This document shows positions 42,931-53,810 of a DNA stretch of 64,000 nt, piece after piece. Source of the stretch: Entoloma clypeatum (lineage: Eukaryota; Basidiomycota; Agaricomycetes; Agaricales; Entolomataceae); the NCBI GenBank assembly GCA_963565915.1, contig OY751485.1:868001-932000 (forward strand), read 5' to 3'. The position numbers were made by a program, and so were the translations under genes. Positions within the stretch are counted from its first letter, which is position 1. The number at the start of each line of letters is the position of its first letter. Below the pieces are notes generated by a model, which was given only the letters and a program-made list of their open reading frames with translations, had not been told where the DNA came from and ran no database searches.

Positions 42931-45900
42931 GCAGTGGTCCTCATGAAGCACGGTCTGAGGACTGCGTTGACTCTCTCCATGCCTCCGCTCCCATCCGACT
43001 TAACATGTCTGCTCTCTCCAATCCGAACTCTTTACGTATCAATATCTCATCTTCTTTTTTCTCTTCAGATTCTGTCCCAGCACTTATTGATTCAGGATCT
43101 ACCCACTGTTTTATTGACAATAACTTTTCCTCTGCTTATGATCTTCTGGCCTCCGCTATTCCACCTTTAGAACTAAAGCTTTTCGATGGTTCTTCTAACG
43201 TGTTTATCACTCAAGTTGTAACAATACCTATATGTTTTCCTTCAGGTGAATCTTTCGAACAGGATTTTTATGTTACTCCGCTCGACTCCGCTTCTTCCAT
43301 GGTTCTTGGATACAACTGGCTCACCCGCCACAATCCTATGATTGACTGGGTATTGGGCAGTATCACTTTCCATCCACAGATGCAAAAAGAGCCGTTTCCG
43401 ACATCGACGTCGACCTCCTCCCAAGGTAGGACAGCTACGCTTCCTCCTCCGGAACCTCCAATCATACCTCCGCAGATTTCACTCATTAACGCAGCCACAT
43501 TTATGAGGGCATGCAAATTGCCTGGTACACAATCCTTTCGACTTCACCTTTCGACTCCCTCCGTTTCTGCTCACTCTGCATCCGCTTCTGACACCCCCGA
43601 CTTGACAAACGTACCCGAGGAATACCACGACTATGCTGACGTCTTCAGTAAAGGAAAAGCAGACACTCTTCCACCCCACCGTCCCTACGACCTCAAGATC
43701 GAACTTGAAGAGGGCTCCGCTCCTCCGTTCAGTCCAATCTACTCCCTTTCACAAACCAAACTCAATGCCCTCCATGAATTCATTGACAAACACCTCACCA
43801 TTGGATTCATCCGACCCTCTTCCTCTCCGCACGGTGCTCCCGTCCTTTTTGTTTGTAAAAAGGATGGCTCCCTTTGTCTTTGCATCGATTTCCGTGGTCT
43901 TAACAAAATCTCAAAGAAGGACTGATATCCGCTTCTGCTCATATCTGACCTTCTCCAGACCGCTGGAAAAGCCAGTGTTTACACGGCTCTCGACCTCCGA
44001 CACGCCTATCACCTCGTCCGCATAGCGGAAGGAGATGAATGGAAAACCGCCTTCTGCACACGCTACAGGTCTTTTGAATGGCTTGGCATGCCATTTGGAC
44101 TCACCAACTCCCCAGCCGTTTTTCAACGCTTCATGAACGACATCTTCCATGACCTGCTCGATAAGTATGTTACCATATATCTCGACAACATCCTCATCTA
44201 CTCCGACTCTCCCTCCGAGCATTGGAAGCATGTCCGCGAAGTCCTCCGACGTCTCCGACAACATGGCTTATACGCACGCGCAGACAAATGCGAGTTTTCT
44301 ACGGATACTGTTGAATACCTTGGCTTTATCCTCTCTCCGACAGGCCTCCGCATGTCGGATAAGAAAGTCAAAATTATTCAAGATTGGCCTGAACCAAGGA
44401 AGGTCAAAGACATTCAGTCTTTCTTAGGTTTTGCCAATTTTTATCGATGATTCATTCCTTACTACTCCAAAATCACCGTTCCGCTCACTCAACTCACCCG
44501 CAAAAACACACAATGGCATTTCTCCAACTCTGCTCGCGAATCTTTCAAAACTTTGAAGAAAGCCTTTACCACGGCACCTGTTCTTACGCATTGGATTCCC
44601 GACAGCCCTATTATTGTCGAAACCGATGCCTCCGACTATGCTTTGGGTGCGATCCTCTCCATCCGCACCTCCGACAACGAAATCCATCCGGTCGCTTTCC
44701 ACTCCTGCACCTTTACACCTCCCGAGTTAAACTATGACACCCACGACAAAGAACTATTAGTGATCCACGATGCATTCAAGGTTTGGCGTCACTACCTTGA
44801 AGGCTCCGCTGCTCCGATCGATGTCATAACGGACCACAAAAATCTTGAGTACTTTTCTACTACCAAGATTTTATCACATCGACAAGCTCGTTGGTCTGAA
44901 TACCTCTGCCAGTTCAATCTCGTCATCTGCTTCCGCCCTGGCCGTTTAGGTACGAAGCCCGATCTTTTAAGTAGACGATGGGATGTCTACCCTAAAGAGG
45001 GAAATAGTGACTATTCATCCATCAACCCAAGCAACTTCAAACCCATCTTCACACAAGAACAGCTCACCACTTCACTTCGCGCAACAGAGTTATATACGCC
45101 CGTCCTCCGTGCCACAATCATTATGGATACAGATCAGCTCCGCTCCGACATCCTCTCTGCTCTTCCGACCGATCCCATTTACACCTCTTTCCTCGACAAT
45201 CCTAATCCACGCTGGATCGTGAATGAAGCAGGTTATCTACTCCACAATGGACGTATCTACATTCCCGACTCATCCGACCTCTGTCTCCGCATCCTCCGCA
45301 ATAAGCACGACCATATCCTCTGGACACCCTGGTCAGAATAAGACTATTAGTCTTATCCAACGAGAATACACTTGGCCTGGAATGCATGACTTCGTCAAAA
45401 AGTATTGCAAGTCATGTACCACTTGCATGCACGCCAAACCCCAACGTCATAAACCCTATGGTCTGCTTAAACAACTCCCTATTCCTGAACGTCCCTGGCA
45501 TTCTATTTCCATGGATTTCATTGAACCCCTTCCGACATCTGCTGGCTCCAATGCGATTCTGGTCATTGTAGACCGCCTCACTAAACAAGGCATCTTCATC
45601 CCTACCACCATTAATTGCACATCCGAAGACCTAGCAAACCTTTTCGTGCTTCACATCTTTTCCAAGCACGGAGTTCCGCAAAATGTCACATCCGATCGCG
45701 GACCTGAATTCGTCTCCCGCTTTTTCCTCTCTCTTGCAAAAGCCCTCGACATGAGACTTCACTTCACTTCTGGATATCACCCTGAAGGCGATGGTCAAAC
45801 CGAACGCACCAACCAGACACTCGAACAATACCTCCCCATTTTCTGCAACTACCAGCAAGACAACTGGTCCGCTTTGCTTCCGCTTGCGGAGTTCGCTTAC

Positions 45901-46590
45901 AACAACACTCCGAGTGCCACTACAGGTGTATCACCATTCTTCGCCAACAAAGGTTATCATCCTGACATTACACTCCATCCGGAACGTGATCTAGCATCCG
46001 ATAAAGCTCGACAATACATCGTCGACTTAGATGAATTACATCAAGAACTAAAGACTGCTATCGCAGAGGCACAACAATGTTATCAAGGCCCTGCGGACGT
46101 CCGACGTTCTCCGCCTCCTCCACTCCACATCAGACAAGAAGTCTTTGTTAAAGCCAAGTTCTTCCGCACCACACGACCCACCCAAAAGTTATCCGACAAA
46201 TATGCTGGCCCATTTGAAATCATAGCCCAACCCGGCACGCACTCCTTTACACTACGTCTACCCGACACTATGCGTGCTATACACCCCGTCTTCCACATAT
46301 CCATGCTCGAACCAGCAACTCCTAACAAGATTCCAAATTGGATACAATCTCCTCCGCCTCCGCTCGAGATGGACGGAGAAACCGAATACGAAATTGCGGA
46401 AATCGTCGACTCAAAGATCGATAAAAGACGACGCTGCAAACTCCTTTACCTCGTCCGCTGGTTAGGTTATGAAGACACCAGTAAAGAGTTTTCTTGGTTA
46501 CCCACATCCGAGCTTGAACATGCAGCGGATACAGTAGCGGACTTCCACTCCGCTCAACCAACTAAGCCAGGCCCCTTATCGCGCTTGTAA
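42931..46590 (+). pseudogene. Element F pol: protease, RT, RNase H, integrase, chromodomain
   Basis: Protease ALIDSGSTHCFID at 43081-43119. RT begins near 43630 and is stopped by TGA at 43923-43925 (Arg expected before YPL). Its catalytic box reads IYLDN (AAC at 44187-44189) where YLDD is expected. TGA at 44447-44449 follows FYR where a second Arg is expected. RNase H: VETDASDYALGAILS (44618-44662), ITDHKNLEYF (44828). A frameshift near 45320 splits the integrase zinc domain; 45223-46590 is then open for 455 codons: CTTCMHAKPQRH (45417), SMDFIEPLPTSAGS, TSDRGPEF (45688), EGDGQTERTNQ (45786), and a chromodomain (EIAEIVDSKI...YLVRWLGYED, 46391-46480) before the stop at 46588. Confidence 0.9.
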
Positions 46591-46674
46591 CAAGAAGAAA
46601 AGAAAATCTATTAAAATTTTACACTAACAAAAAACTACTTTTGCTGTTTTTTGTTAGATACCCCCTCCATCTCC

Positions 46675-47636
46675 TCATTCCACTCCGATCCGGATTCCTC
46701 TTCCGCTTCCTCCATCCACTTCTGCTTCTTCTTTTTCTTCTTCTTCTTCTACCTCCTTTGCCAACTCCTCCAATACCCTATCATACTCCTCCGCATTCTC
46801 GTCCTCGTCGGATCCCTCCTCCGAAGCCTCCAAATCCTCCCTCCACGCGATAACCGTCAAAAGCTCCTTGATCTCCCGCAGTTCCTTCAACTCTGCCTTT
46901 ATCAGCCGCATCTCCCTTATCATGCTCCTAAGCCCTCTCACCACCTCCGTGCCTATGACCACCTCCGGCGGACCAAACCCCTCCGGCATGAACTCTGGCT
47001 CCTCCGACGCTGCGGCTATCTGCGATCCCTCTGCGGTCGCCTCTCCCTTGGACAATCCTGCCTTCGCGTTCTTCGTCGCACCACCTGCCACCTTAGCCTT
47101 TCCGACCCTCACTGCCTTGGTCATCCTCCGCTTCACCTCCGACTCCGCTTCCGCTCCCATTCTGCAGCTTCATTTTAAATGCTGGCACCGCCAGCACGAC
47201 AAAGCATTGTCATTCCTGAAGAACAAGTTAATAACGAAGTGTATAAAGAAATAGAAAAAACTCACTCCGATGGCCAAAAACACAAGTCCCCCGCTTTCAA
47301 GCAGGAGGTGCAATCCTCCTTCCCCTGCTCGTAACTCGCAGGCATATTCTTGAAAACCCCCTGCAGCCGGACCTTCTTCACCTCCGCATTCGCCGCATCC
47401 GCATCCGCATCCGCATCCGCACCCGCACCCGCAACCGGTTCCTTCGCCTTCGCCTTCTCTGCCTTCCTCTCTGCTCGTCTCCGCTCTTTTGCCGCCCTCT
47501 TCACCTCCGCGCGCTCTGCATCTTCCTTCACGCACTCCTCTGCCTCCTGTAGCTTCCTCTCCAACTCTTCAGTGACCTTCTTCTGGCGCTCCCTTTCAGC
47601 ACAAAGAGCGGCGAGGGGTGAGTTCTCAGCGGACAT
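46675..47636 (-). pseudogene. Antisense two-exon gene in element F with a Zn(II)2Cys6-like cluster
   Basis: Lies on the strand opposite to pol, between the pol stop and the 3' LTR. Exon 1 is 47636-47266 and exon 2 is 47215-46675, joined by a 50-bp GTGAGT...TTCTTCAG intron (47265-47216). Splicing gives 912 bases, in frame, 304 codons including the stop. Residues 15-75 are a Lys/Glu/Arg/Ala-rich probable coiled coil, followed by an (Ala-Asp)n tract. Across the splice site comes CTSCLKAGDLCFW, 7 residues, SCWRCQHLK-x-SC: spacing C-x2-C-x6-C-x11-C-x2-C-x6-C, which fits the fungal Zn2Cys6 pattern. Exon 2 adds a second helical stretch (ELKELREIKELL) and a Glu-rich C-terminus. One TGA (47170-47172) interrupts the last x6 loop where Arg would fit (CGA to TGA). 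Function inferred: DNA-binding or regulatory; not established. Confidence 0.65.
47216..47265 (-). other. 50-bp spliceosomal intron of the antisense gene
   Basis: Minus strand: donor GTGAGT, TTAAC as possible branch site 12-15 bases before the acceptor, acceptor TTCTTCAG. Removing it joins the two ORFs in frame across the cysteine cluster. Length is typical for Agaricomycetes. Confidence 0.7.
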
Positions 47637-47767
47637 AATGGATAGGTGTCGGGATAGATGTTGTGGTTGGGTGACAAGAGAGAAAGATCACGCACAAAGC
47701 TTTTCAACCAACGGTCACGTGGATTACCTCATCTGGGCCTCAGGGTTCGGCCCTAAGAGGGAAATAC

Positions 47768-48310
47768 TGTCATAACCATACGATTCACATCTGACTTATC
47801 CGACGACTCCAACGATTCATCCACTCCGACATTCGCTCCAACAACATTCTATTTATATTGATTATACTTCTACTACGTAACATCTCAACCATACTTACAA
47901 GTAGACATATGTTGTTCACTTTTCATTTGCTACTCTCCGTACTCCGAATGTTCCAATGGTCAACTCCGATATCTGCACATCACTTATAGTAATACTGATC
48001 ATTCTAGTCTACTATAAATAGTGTACAAACCTGTCGTAGAACCTCAGTTCAAATATCATATGTTACACCTCATCCGCATCCGTCTCTACTTGCCTTTGAG
48101 CATTCTCTCCGTCACCTCCACTCATCCGCTCATCTGCACATCCGACATCCACCAATCCGAAATCGAGGACCACGTCAAAGAGTGGGGTGCAACGCACAAG
48201 TTGAAGCCAGGTCCTTTCTGCCAATGTCGCACTTACCGCATTCCGCTCCTCCACTACTCCGCTCCGACTCGTCCGATGTTTTCCGACGTTGAGAAACACG
48301 CTACGTGACA
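47768..48310 (+). repeat. Element F 3' LTR
   Basis: 543 bp, TGTCATAACC to TACGTGACA, with TGTCA/TGACA inverted ends. It is preceded by the purine run AAGAGGGAAATAC. A TATA box, TATAAATA, lies at about 48012-48019, followed by a short R/U5-like region. No second copy remains in the window. Confidence 0.75.
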
Positions 48311-48342
48311 AACCGGTCATACCGGTTCTGTTTCTCAGATAG

Positions 48343-48812
48343 AATGAAACCAAGACCGGTTCAGACCGGTCTTCACCCGCAGTTGGTATACTCACCAACC
48401 GCGGGGCACGCCTCTTGAGTTCCTGATGATTGTTTGACTTTATTTGGGTTTTTGATATCAAAGAATCATCAAAAAATTCAAGATTGGACCGCAGTTTGTC
48501 AGTATACCAACTGCGGTTTTTTTTAAAGAAATTTTTGATATCAGAAATTGGTCAAAGAATCACTGAAAAACTCGGAGTTTAACTGCAGTTGGTGAGTATA
48601 CCAACTGTGGGTGACCTTTGGTCAAAGACTGGTTTAAACTAGTTCAAACCGGTTTTTTAGCAGTCTCTGAAAATCCTGAAAAAAGATGAACTGGAAACCG
48701 GTTGTGATCCGAAACCTTAAAGACCGAGACCGGCGGTCCGGTCTTTCACTGGTTCAGTTCCATCCGGTCTCAGTCTGAAACCAACAAAAGTAAACTGGAC
48801 CTTGAAACACTA
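48343..48812 (-). mobile_element. 470-bp repeat with three hairpins (copy 2)
   Basis: Reverse complement of 32608-33075 end to end. It lies between the F 3' LTR and a gag scrap. The three hairpins are at about 48377-48401 (CCGCAGTTGGT arm), 48489-48516 and 48584-48606. One difference: 48402-48420 replaces a short A-rich stretch of copy 1. Confidence 0.8.
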
Positions 48813-49310
48813 CACCATTCACTCGTTGTCGGGGGAAAAATCCTCTTGTTTGTCTTCCGCTTGCTCTCTGAGGCATATGTCGGTGTTCTTACCCCTAACA
48901 CAAGAGGCATCAATGTCCATTGCATTGGGGTTGCAGACGGTCAGAGCTGGAGCAATGACTGTTGGAGGTGCACATGGAATATAGGGGATAAAAGGTCAGG
49001 GAAAGACCGATCCTGCTGCTGCCTTCGGTGCAGTCGGAGCAGCACAGAAAGGGTTAGGGTGTGTCAGAACTGTGGACTTGAAAGCTTTATTGGCAATCCG
49101 ATTATCGTTGTTGACTCATGCGGCTGCATACCAAGCATCTGGGTCGTCATCCACAGGTCGTCCAAAAGTTAGTGTAGCAATTTTGGACTGGATGTCGGAA
49201 CTTGAGGACTATGTTCGTTCCTTCATTGTACCCAGCTTTTTTGACATAATCTTTGAAGTTGTCAATGCTGTGCTCTGCAGCGGCCCACTCACCAGTTTCC
49301 TGATGCATGA
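48813..49310 (-). pseudogene. Gag fragment of family G
   Basis: Minus strand: DDDPDAWYAAA, NRIANKAFKSTV (49110-49070), Pro-rich linker and a truncated knuckle region, matching element E gag at 41350-41876 with an internal deletion near 48868. Upstream it extends into capsid sequence missing from E (YVKKAGYNEGTNIVLKFRH near 49250-49190). Confidence 0.75.
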
Positions 49311-49321
49311 TATCTTCTCAC

Positions 49322-49702
49322 TACTGTAGTATTACAACCATAGATTCACACCATGTTACGTGTTATATAATAGGTTCACCAGGACGGGGTTCACAAGCCC
49401 GCGTCACATGTTACAGTCAGAAATTCATTCATTTTTAACAGATAATCTTCTCAATTTGTGCTCCTGAAGGCTTTAAAAATTCCATCCTGTCACCATTCAA
49501 ACAAAAAATGGCATTCAGACTCAGGGAAACACCGAATCCCAATCACTAGAGCCTCTGGCATTTGGTAGTCAGAAAAAATAAATAATATGTTACTTTTGGA
49601 ACATATTCATGGAGGTATGTTATGTGTTGTGAGGGTCATATAGGTTCAGTCCACAACCCCATGTTACATGTTATGTGAACCTATGGTTGTAATACTACAG
49701 TA
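49322..49702. mobile_element. Mariner-type MITE, 381 bp with TA duplication
   Basis: Perfect 20-bp inverted ends, CTGTAGTATTACAACCATAG at 49324-49343 and its complement at 49681-49700, each flanked by TA (49322-49323 and 49701-49702), the target duplication of Tc1/mariner elements. Similarity of the arms continues inward with mismatches (TTCACA...ATGTTAC and GGTTCA words). No transposase. Confidence 0.82.
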
Positions 49703-50040
49703 TAAGCAGTCACTATGTACAATGTAGAAAGTGGTAGACAAGCAGTTCAAACACTGGTAACTTTCAAACTCCTGGTCACATACAGTACGTGATGAATGCC
49801 ATGCTGTCTTCCAACACCTCCATCAGCGACACGAAATGGGCGCTCGGTAATCGCCGAAGATCACGTGTTTCGAAACATTTGTTGGCTGAATAGCCTGACG
49901 ACGCGGATGAAACGGAGGTGGAGGCGGAGAGGAGCAAGATCGACGATGAAGATGATGAGTTGGACGTGATTTGAGTGGAAGGAGTGCGCCCGGACTTGCA
50001 TCAAGCAATGAGCCCTCCCAGCTGATCTCGCACCCGTTCC
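49703..50040. other. No feature recognised
   Basis: Sequence between the MITE and the first recognisable BBC1-like coding sequence. I looked for an SH3 domain of the BBC1-like gene here and did not find one. Confidence 0.35.
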
Positions 50041-52278
50041 TACCACCCATGCAATCAGACGCTCCATCCTCCGTCCCCCACCCCGCCTCGTCTCGCAGCC
50101 CACAGACATCGAAGACGATGCAGTGGCTCCGACGCTGCCTACACCCCTGACCTGCGCACCGCCGCCCTCCTCGCCTCCGCGCTCTCCTCCCGCCAACCCT
50201 CCGACGACGAAGACGACGACTCCGAGGCGCAACCGCGCCGCATCCCGCCGCATCCCACCAGCTGTATCGAGACGCCGCCGCTTCCAGTGCCGAACCGCCT
50301 GTCCAAGTTTGCCTTCCGGTCGCTCCCGCGCGCCCCCGGCGTCGGATGTGGAGTCGTATTATGACAATGAGGCACTGCCGAGGAGGCCGATGACGCCTGG
50401 GACGCCGCCTGCGGCGAATGAGGTGCCGCTGATTGTGCCGCCGAGGGTGGGGGCTTTGGTGGAGGTGGTGAAGCCGTCGCCGTTGGTACGGATGGGCTTC
50501 GGTGGCCGGGCGGAGGGAATCCTCGCCACCGGGGAGTGAGCCGTCGCCGAGCCATCTGTCGCCGCCTCTGACGGCCGAGGAGAAGGAGATCACAGATGAA
50601 GAGGAAGGGGGTGAGTATTGTTGTGCCCTTTTTGGTGGATGGTTTTGTTGATGTGTTGCTGCAGATCCGATCGATCCGGCGTTTCACAGCCCTCCTAGTC
50701 GAAGGGTTTCTGCTGGTTTCCCAAGTTCGGGTGCTCACACGCCGCCTCAAGAGACGCAAGAGACGGTGGCTGATTATGAAGAAGAGGAGCAGAAAGCATA
50801 TCGTCAGACGATTGCGGAGCGGATGGCGAAGCTCGGTGGAATCAAGTTGGGTGCGGCTCCTCCTCCGGTTTTGGGTATGAGGCCTCCAGCACCGAGGCTA
50901 CGACCTGTGGAGGATGAGGGTGCTTTTAACCCTGCTGCTGCATCTGGTCCAGAGGAAGAAGCTGCAGGGGTTGAAGCACCGGTGGAAACGTCAGAAGAAG
51001 AAGGGGAGCGGGCTCGCAAGGAAAGGATAGCTGCGAAGCCTGCTGGCATGGGCGGAATGCGCATCGGCATGCTGCCCCTTGCCGGGGGTGCACGCCATCC
51101 ACACACATCGCATATACTTACGGAACATCAACAACCAGTGCCTGTCCCCCCTTCACCTTCTGTACGCACCGTCCCGCCTCCGCGGCCCCCGCTGCACCAG
51201 GACAGCGACCTGGATATCGACAGCAGCCTCTCTGCGAGTTTCTCCGCGTCTGAGGATGGCGTCAAGGTGGAAGCTGAGGAGAGCGAGATCGAGATCGAAG
51301 AAGTGAGCCTGGAGGAGGCGCAGGAGGCGTATGAGCTTGAAGAGGTCCCGCCGCCTGTTCCGAGCCGGGGCCGAGGAGGAGGGGGGACGGGGGAGAGTTC
51401 TGCTTCGCAGGCATCGACTGTGCCTCCCGCTCGTCCGCTCCTAGACCTCCGCCAGCACCGCCTCCGCCTGCTCACGAAGACAGTCTGTCGTCGCAGTGGG
51501 AGCTGCCGTCCATCTCGTCTACTTCCATCGAGTTCAGCGACGGGCCTGATCTGTCCCTCTCGTGGACGGACGCCGCATCTGCCATTCAAACGTCCCCTCT
51601 TCCAAACCCTCCTTTCTCTCCACGGCCCTCCATTCCCCCATTCCTGTCCCTGTCCCCGCCGCGGAGCGGCAGCTCTCCTCGGACGAGCTCATGGCCGTGT
51701 GGGGCCGCGTCGGCGTGCAGATTGCGAGGTCGCGATGACGCTGCATGACAAGTCCAAGCGGGCACTCGTCGGTGACGGGTCACACGAGGGGTTCGTCAAC
51801 GCCGTCCTGGCTGAGGTGCCGAACGCCGCGTTGTTGCCTCTTGTGTCGTCGTCGTCTGAATCTGAGTATGGGTATCTCGTGTATGCACAGACGGGGAACG
51901 CGGTGCAGAAGCGGGTGAGCGAGATTCTGCCTGGGGATGTGGTGGAGCTGCGGGATGCGAGGTTGAAGGGGCATAAGGGGCTGCAGGCGTATAATCAGAG
52001 TGTGGAGTATGCGGTGGGGGTGGTGAGTGAGTTTGAACCGAAGAAGTCAAAGGTGAGGGCGTTTCAGGCGAATTTGCATGTCGGGCAGCAGGTTCGTGCG
52101 CTTTTTTTTTCATTCATTGTCAAGGCTTATGCCGTTTCTGATCAGACTGTGGAAGCTGTTAGCTATAGACCTGAAAAGTGGAACCGTCAAGGTGAGGGTT
52201 CCATGATGTGTTTCGGTGTTGCTTGCATCCTTGGCTGATTGCACATATCGCTAGATATACCGTGTTCTCGAAAATTAG
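50041..52278 (+). pseudogene. BBC1/MTI1-like actin-patch protein, C-terminal part, frameshifted
   Basis: Yeast Bbc1 (Mti1) binds type I myosin SH3 domains and tunes Arp2/3 at endocytic patches. Recognised blocks: TDEEEG before an intron at about 50611-50667 (GTGAGT...TTGCTGCAG), DPIDPAFHSPPSRR after it, RQTIAERMAKLGGIKLG (50804-50852), an acidic/Pro-rich middle, SSDELMAVWGRVGVQ (51679-51722), and the conserved C-terminal domain: KRALVGDGSHEGFVNAVLAE, YGYLVYAQTGNAVQKRVSEI, GHKGLQAYNQSVEYAVGVV, EFEPKKSKVRAFQANLHVGQ. Introns at 52092-52145 and 52192-52254; last exon 52255-52278 (IYRVLEN, stop). Frame changes near 50520, 51440, 51655, 51722 and 52170 cannot be introns. The N-terminal SH3 domain was not found. 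Either pseudogene or local sequence errors; the long intact ORF at 54.7-59.4 kb argues against a generally poor assembly. Confidence 0.7.
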
Positions 52279-53146
52279 CCCCCTTGTTCATTCTCCCCAA
52301 AAGCTGGACATTCACGTATCCATTGGACGTTCTTCGCACCCCCCTCCTCACCCGGATCGTTCTTTCTGGCTGTATCGTATCATCACAATTCCATTCACCT
52401 GAAGCTTATCCCTGTATCAAAAAACAAAAACTCACGACTCAGTTCCAGTTTCCGTATGTAGGATCTGGATGAACAAAGTTTTGAATCATAGTAAATGCCG
52501 TTTACTATACATTTTTCTCCCAGAACAACAGTGTACGACTGCTGCTGCTCATGTCTATATCGAAAATGAAGGCATATCATTAATATCTAACATCATACAC
52601 AGCATATAACTTGATATGATCATGATGAGCCTGCAGGTATGGGGGGTGGACATGTTACTTACTTTAAACGGCTTTACCTGGCCAGATAATCGGTTTGCGG
52701 GATGGCACGAACCTCTCGAACCCAAACCTCATGTTCAGATTCATGTTCGACGACACCCCGCACCGAACCGAACCGCGGCCAGAAAGGGTTCAAACTTCAA
52801 CTTCAGGAGGCGCTTTGATGCCGCGCGGGAGGATATAGTAGCTGAGCATTGTTGATGGTGTATGAAATCGTCACACTCAGGTCATTGAATGTTTTCCCTC
52901 CTTCAACTCCCAAGCTTCAAGGCCCTGACTGTTTCCCCAACGTTTCTTCTCCTCCCTTTTCACGTTTGAGAAACATCATCACTGTCAGGAGCGGATTGTT
53001 TGCTGGTTGCGATCATACAATAGGCTTCTCCCAAGCACTTACGGCTGCTATGAAATCGAGGGCCGGTGGAGTGTGTACACGCAGGTCTGTACTGGTATAA
53101 CTTAAAATCCAGGATTGCTGTTAATGCTTTCCTCATCGCACTCATA
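52279..53146. other. Intergenic, no gene recognised
   Basis: A small ORF at 52616-52855 has no recognised domain. The stretch separates the BBC1-like gene from the lectin gene and probably holds the latter's promoter. No clear TATA box chosen. Confidence 0.4.
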
Positions 53147-53810
53147 ATGGACATTGCCATTGAATCTGTGGCCCATCAAGGACAGGTCCTCACCCTCGCT
53201 GGCGTACCCGGGAACCCTGGTGAAATATCCTTCTACTTCCTTCGACCGTCACCTAGTAACCATTTCTTTACCTGATATAGTTGTTGTTGGTTCGCATCAG
53301 AATGGAACCCCGGTGCCTCGTGATAATAGACAGAGAGTATGTGCTCTCCTCATAATAGTAGGTGGCTGATGATAAAATGCTTTTTGTCACGTAGTGGAAT
53401 TATGAAGCCTGGTATGACAATGAAGGAGAAAGGCTGTATGTCTTCAAAAACATCGCAAATAATCAATACCTTGCCTTGGCTGCCGATTACAAAACAATTG
53501 TCACAACCCCAGGACGCTTCGGTTGGACCTTGCGCTCGGCCGACGGGCCGAAAGTGTATGTCTTGCGGTACTCTTCTGGGACTTCTCGCTTACTATGCAT
53601 TTTCTGCATGTCACAGGCTCTTCGACGAACATTACACGCATCATGTTCTTGAATTGCCTGGAGGTTCTAACGGTACTAAACCAACCCTCGGGCTCTTCAA
53701 CAAACTTCCAATGCAGGAGTGGAACTTCATCCCGGGTGAGTATATGCGCCTTATTGCATGCCGTGGAGATGAGTCATTGACTTCGTGATTGTTCTGGATG
53801 ACCAGCCTGA
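53147..53810 (+). CDS. Ricin B-type (beta-trefoil) lectin-like protein, five exons
   Basis: Exons 53147-53219, 53281-53336, 53395-53555, 53617-53735 and 53806-53810 give 414 bases, 137 residues, with no stop. Introns are 61, 58, 61 and 70 bp, all GT...AG. The product has three repeats of a beta-trefoil with QxW-like ends: NRQRWNY (about residues 40-46), RFGWTL (79-84) and MQEWNF (130-135). Typical words are YVFKNIANNQYLAL and VLELPGGSNGTKP. There is no signal peptide, so it is probably cytosolic, as are many small mushroom R-type lectins, which bind sugars and often serve in defence. Start: the first ATG in frame at 53147; an upstream exon cannot be excluded. It is the only intact non-transposon gene I can build here. 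Sugar specificity cannot be read from sequence. Confidence 0.72.

Larger units (their letters stand above)
41878..48310 (+). mobile_element. Element F: Gypsy chromovirus with antisense gene; 5' end missing
   Basis: Plus strand: gag from mid-sequence, pol with chromodomain, about 1.1 kb holding an antisense two-exon gene, polypurine tract and an intact 3' LTR (47768-48310). The 5' LTR and start of gag are cut at the junction with E. In-frame TGA codons, three or more frameshifts and a changed RT box make pol inactive. Confidence 0.92.

Noticed and set aside
46641..47178. Plus-strand ORFs in the region after element F pol
   Set aside because: Leu/Pro/Ser-rich shadows of the antisense gene; the minus-strand frame with a valid intron and cysteine cluster explains the region better.
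49823..50593. 256-codon minus-strand ORF, Arg/Pro-rich
   Set aside because: Antisense of the GC-rich BBC1-like coding sequence; composition artefact without a domain.
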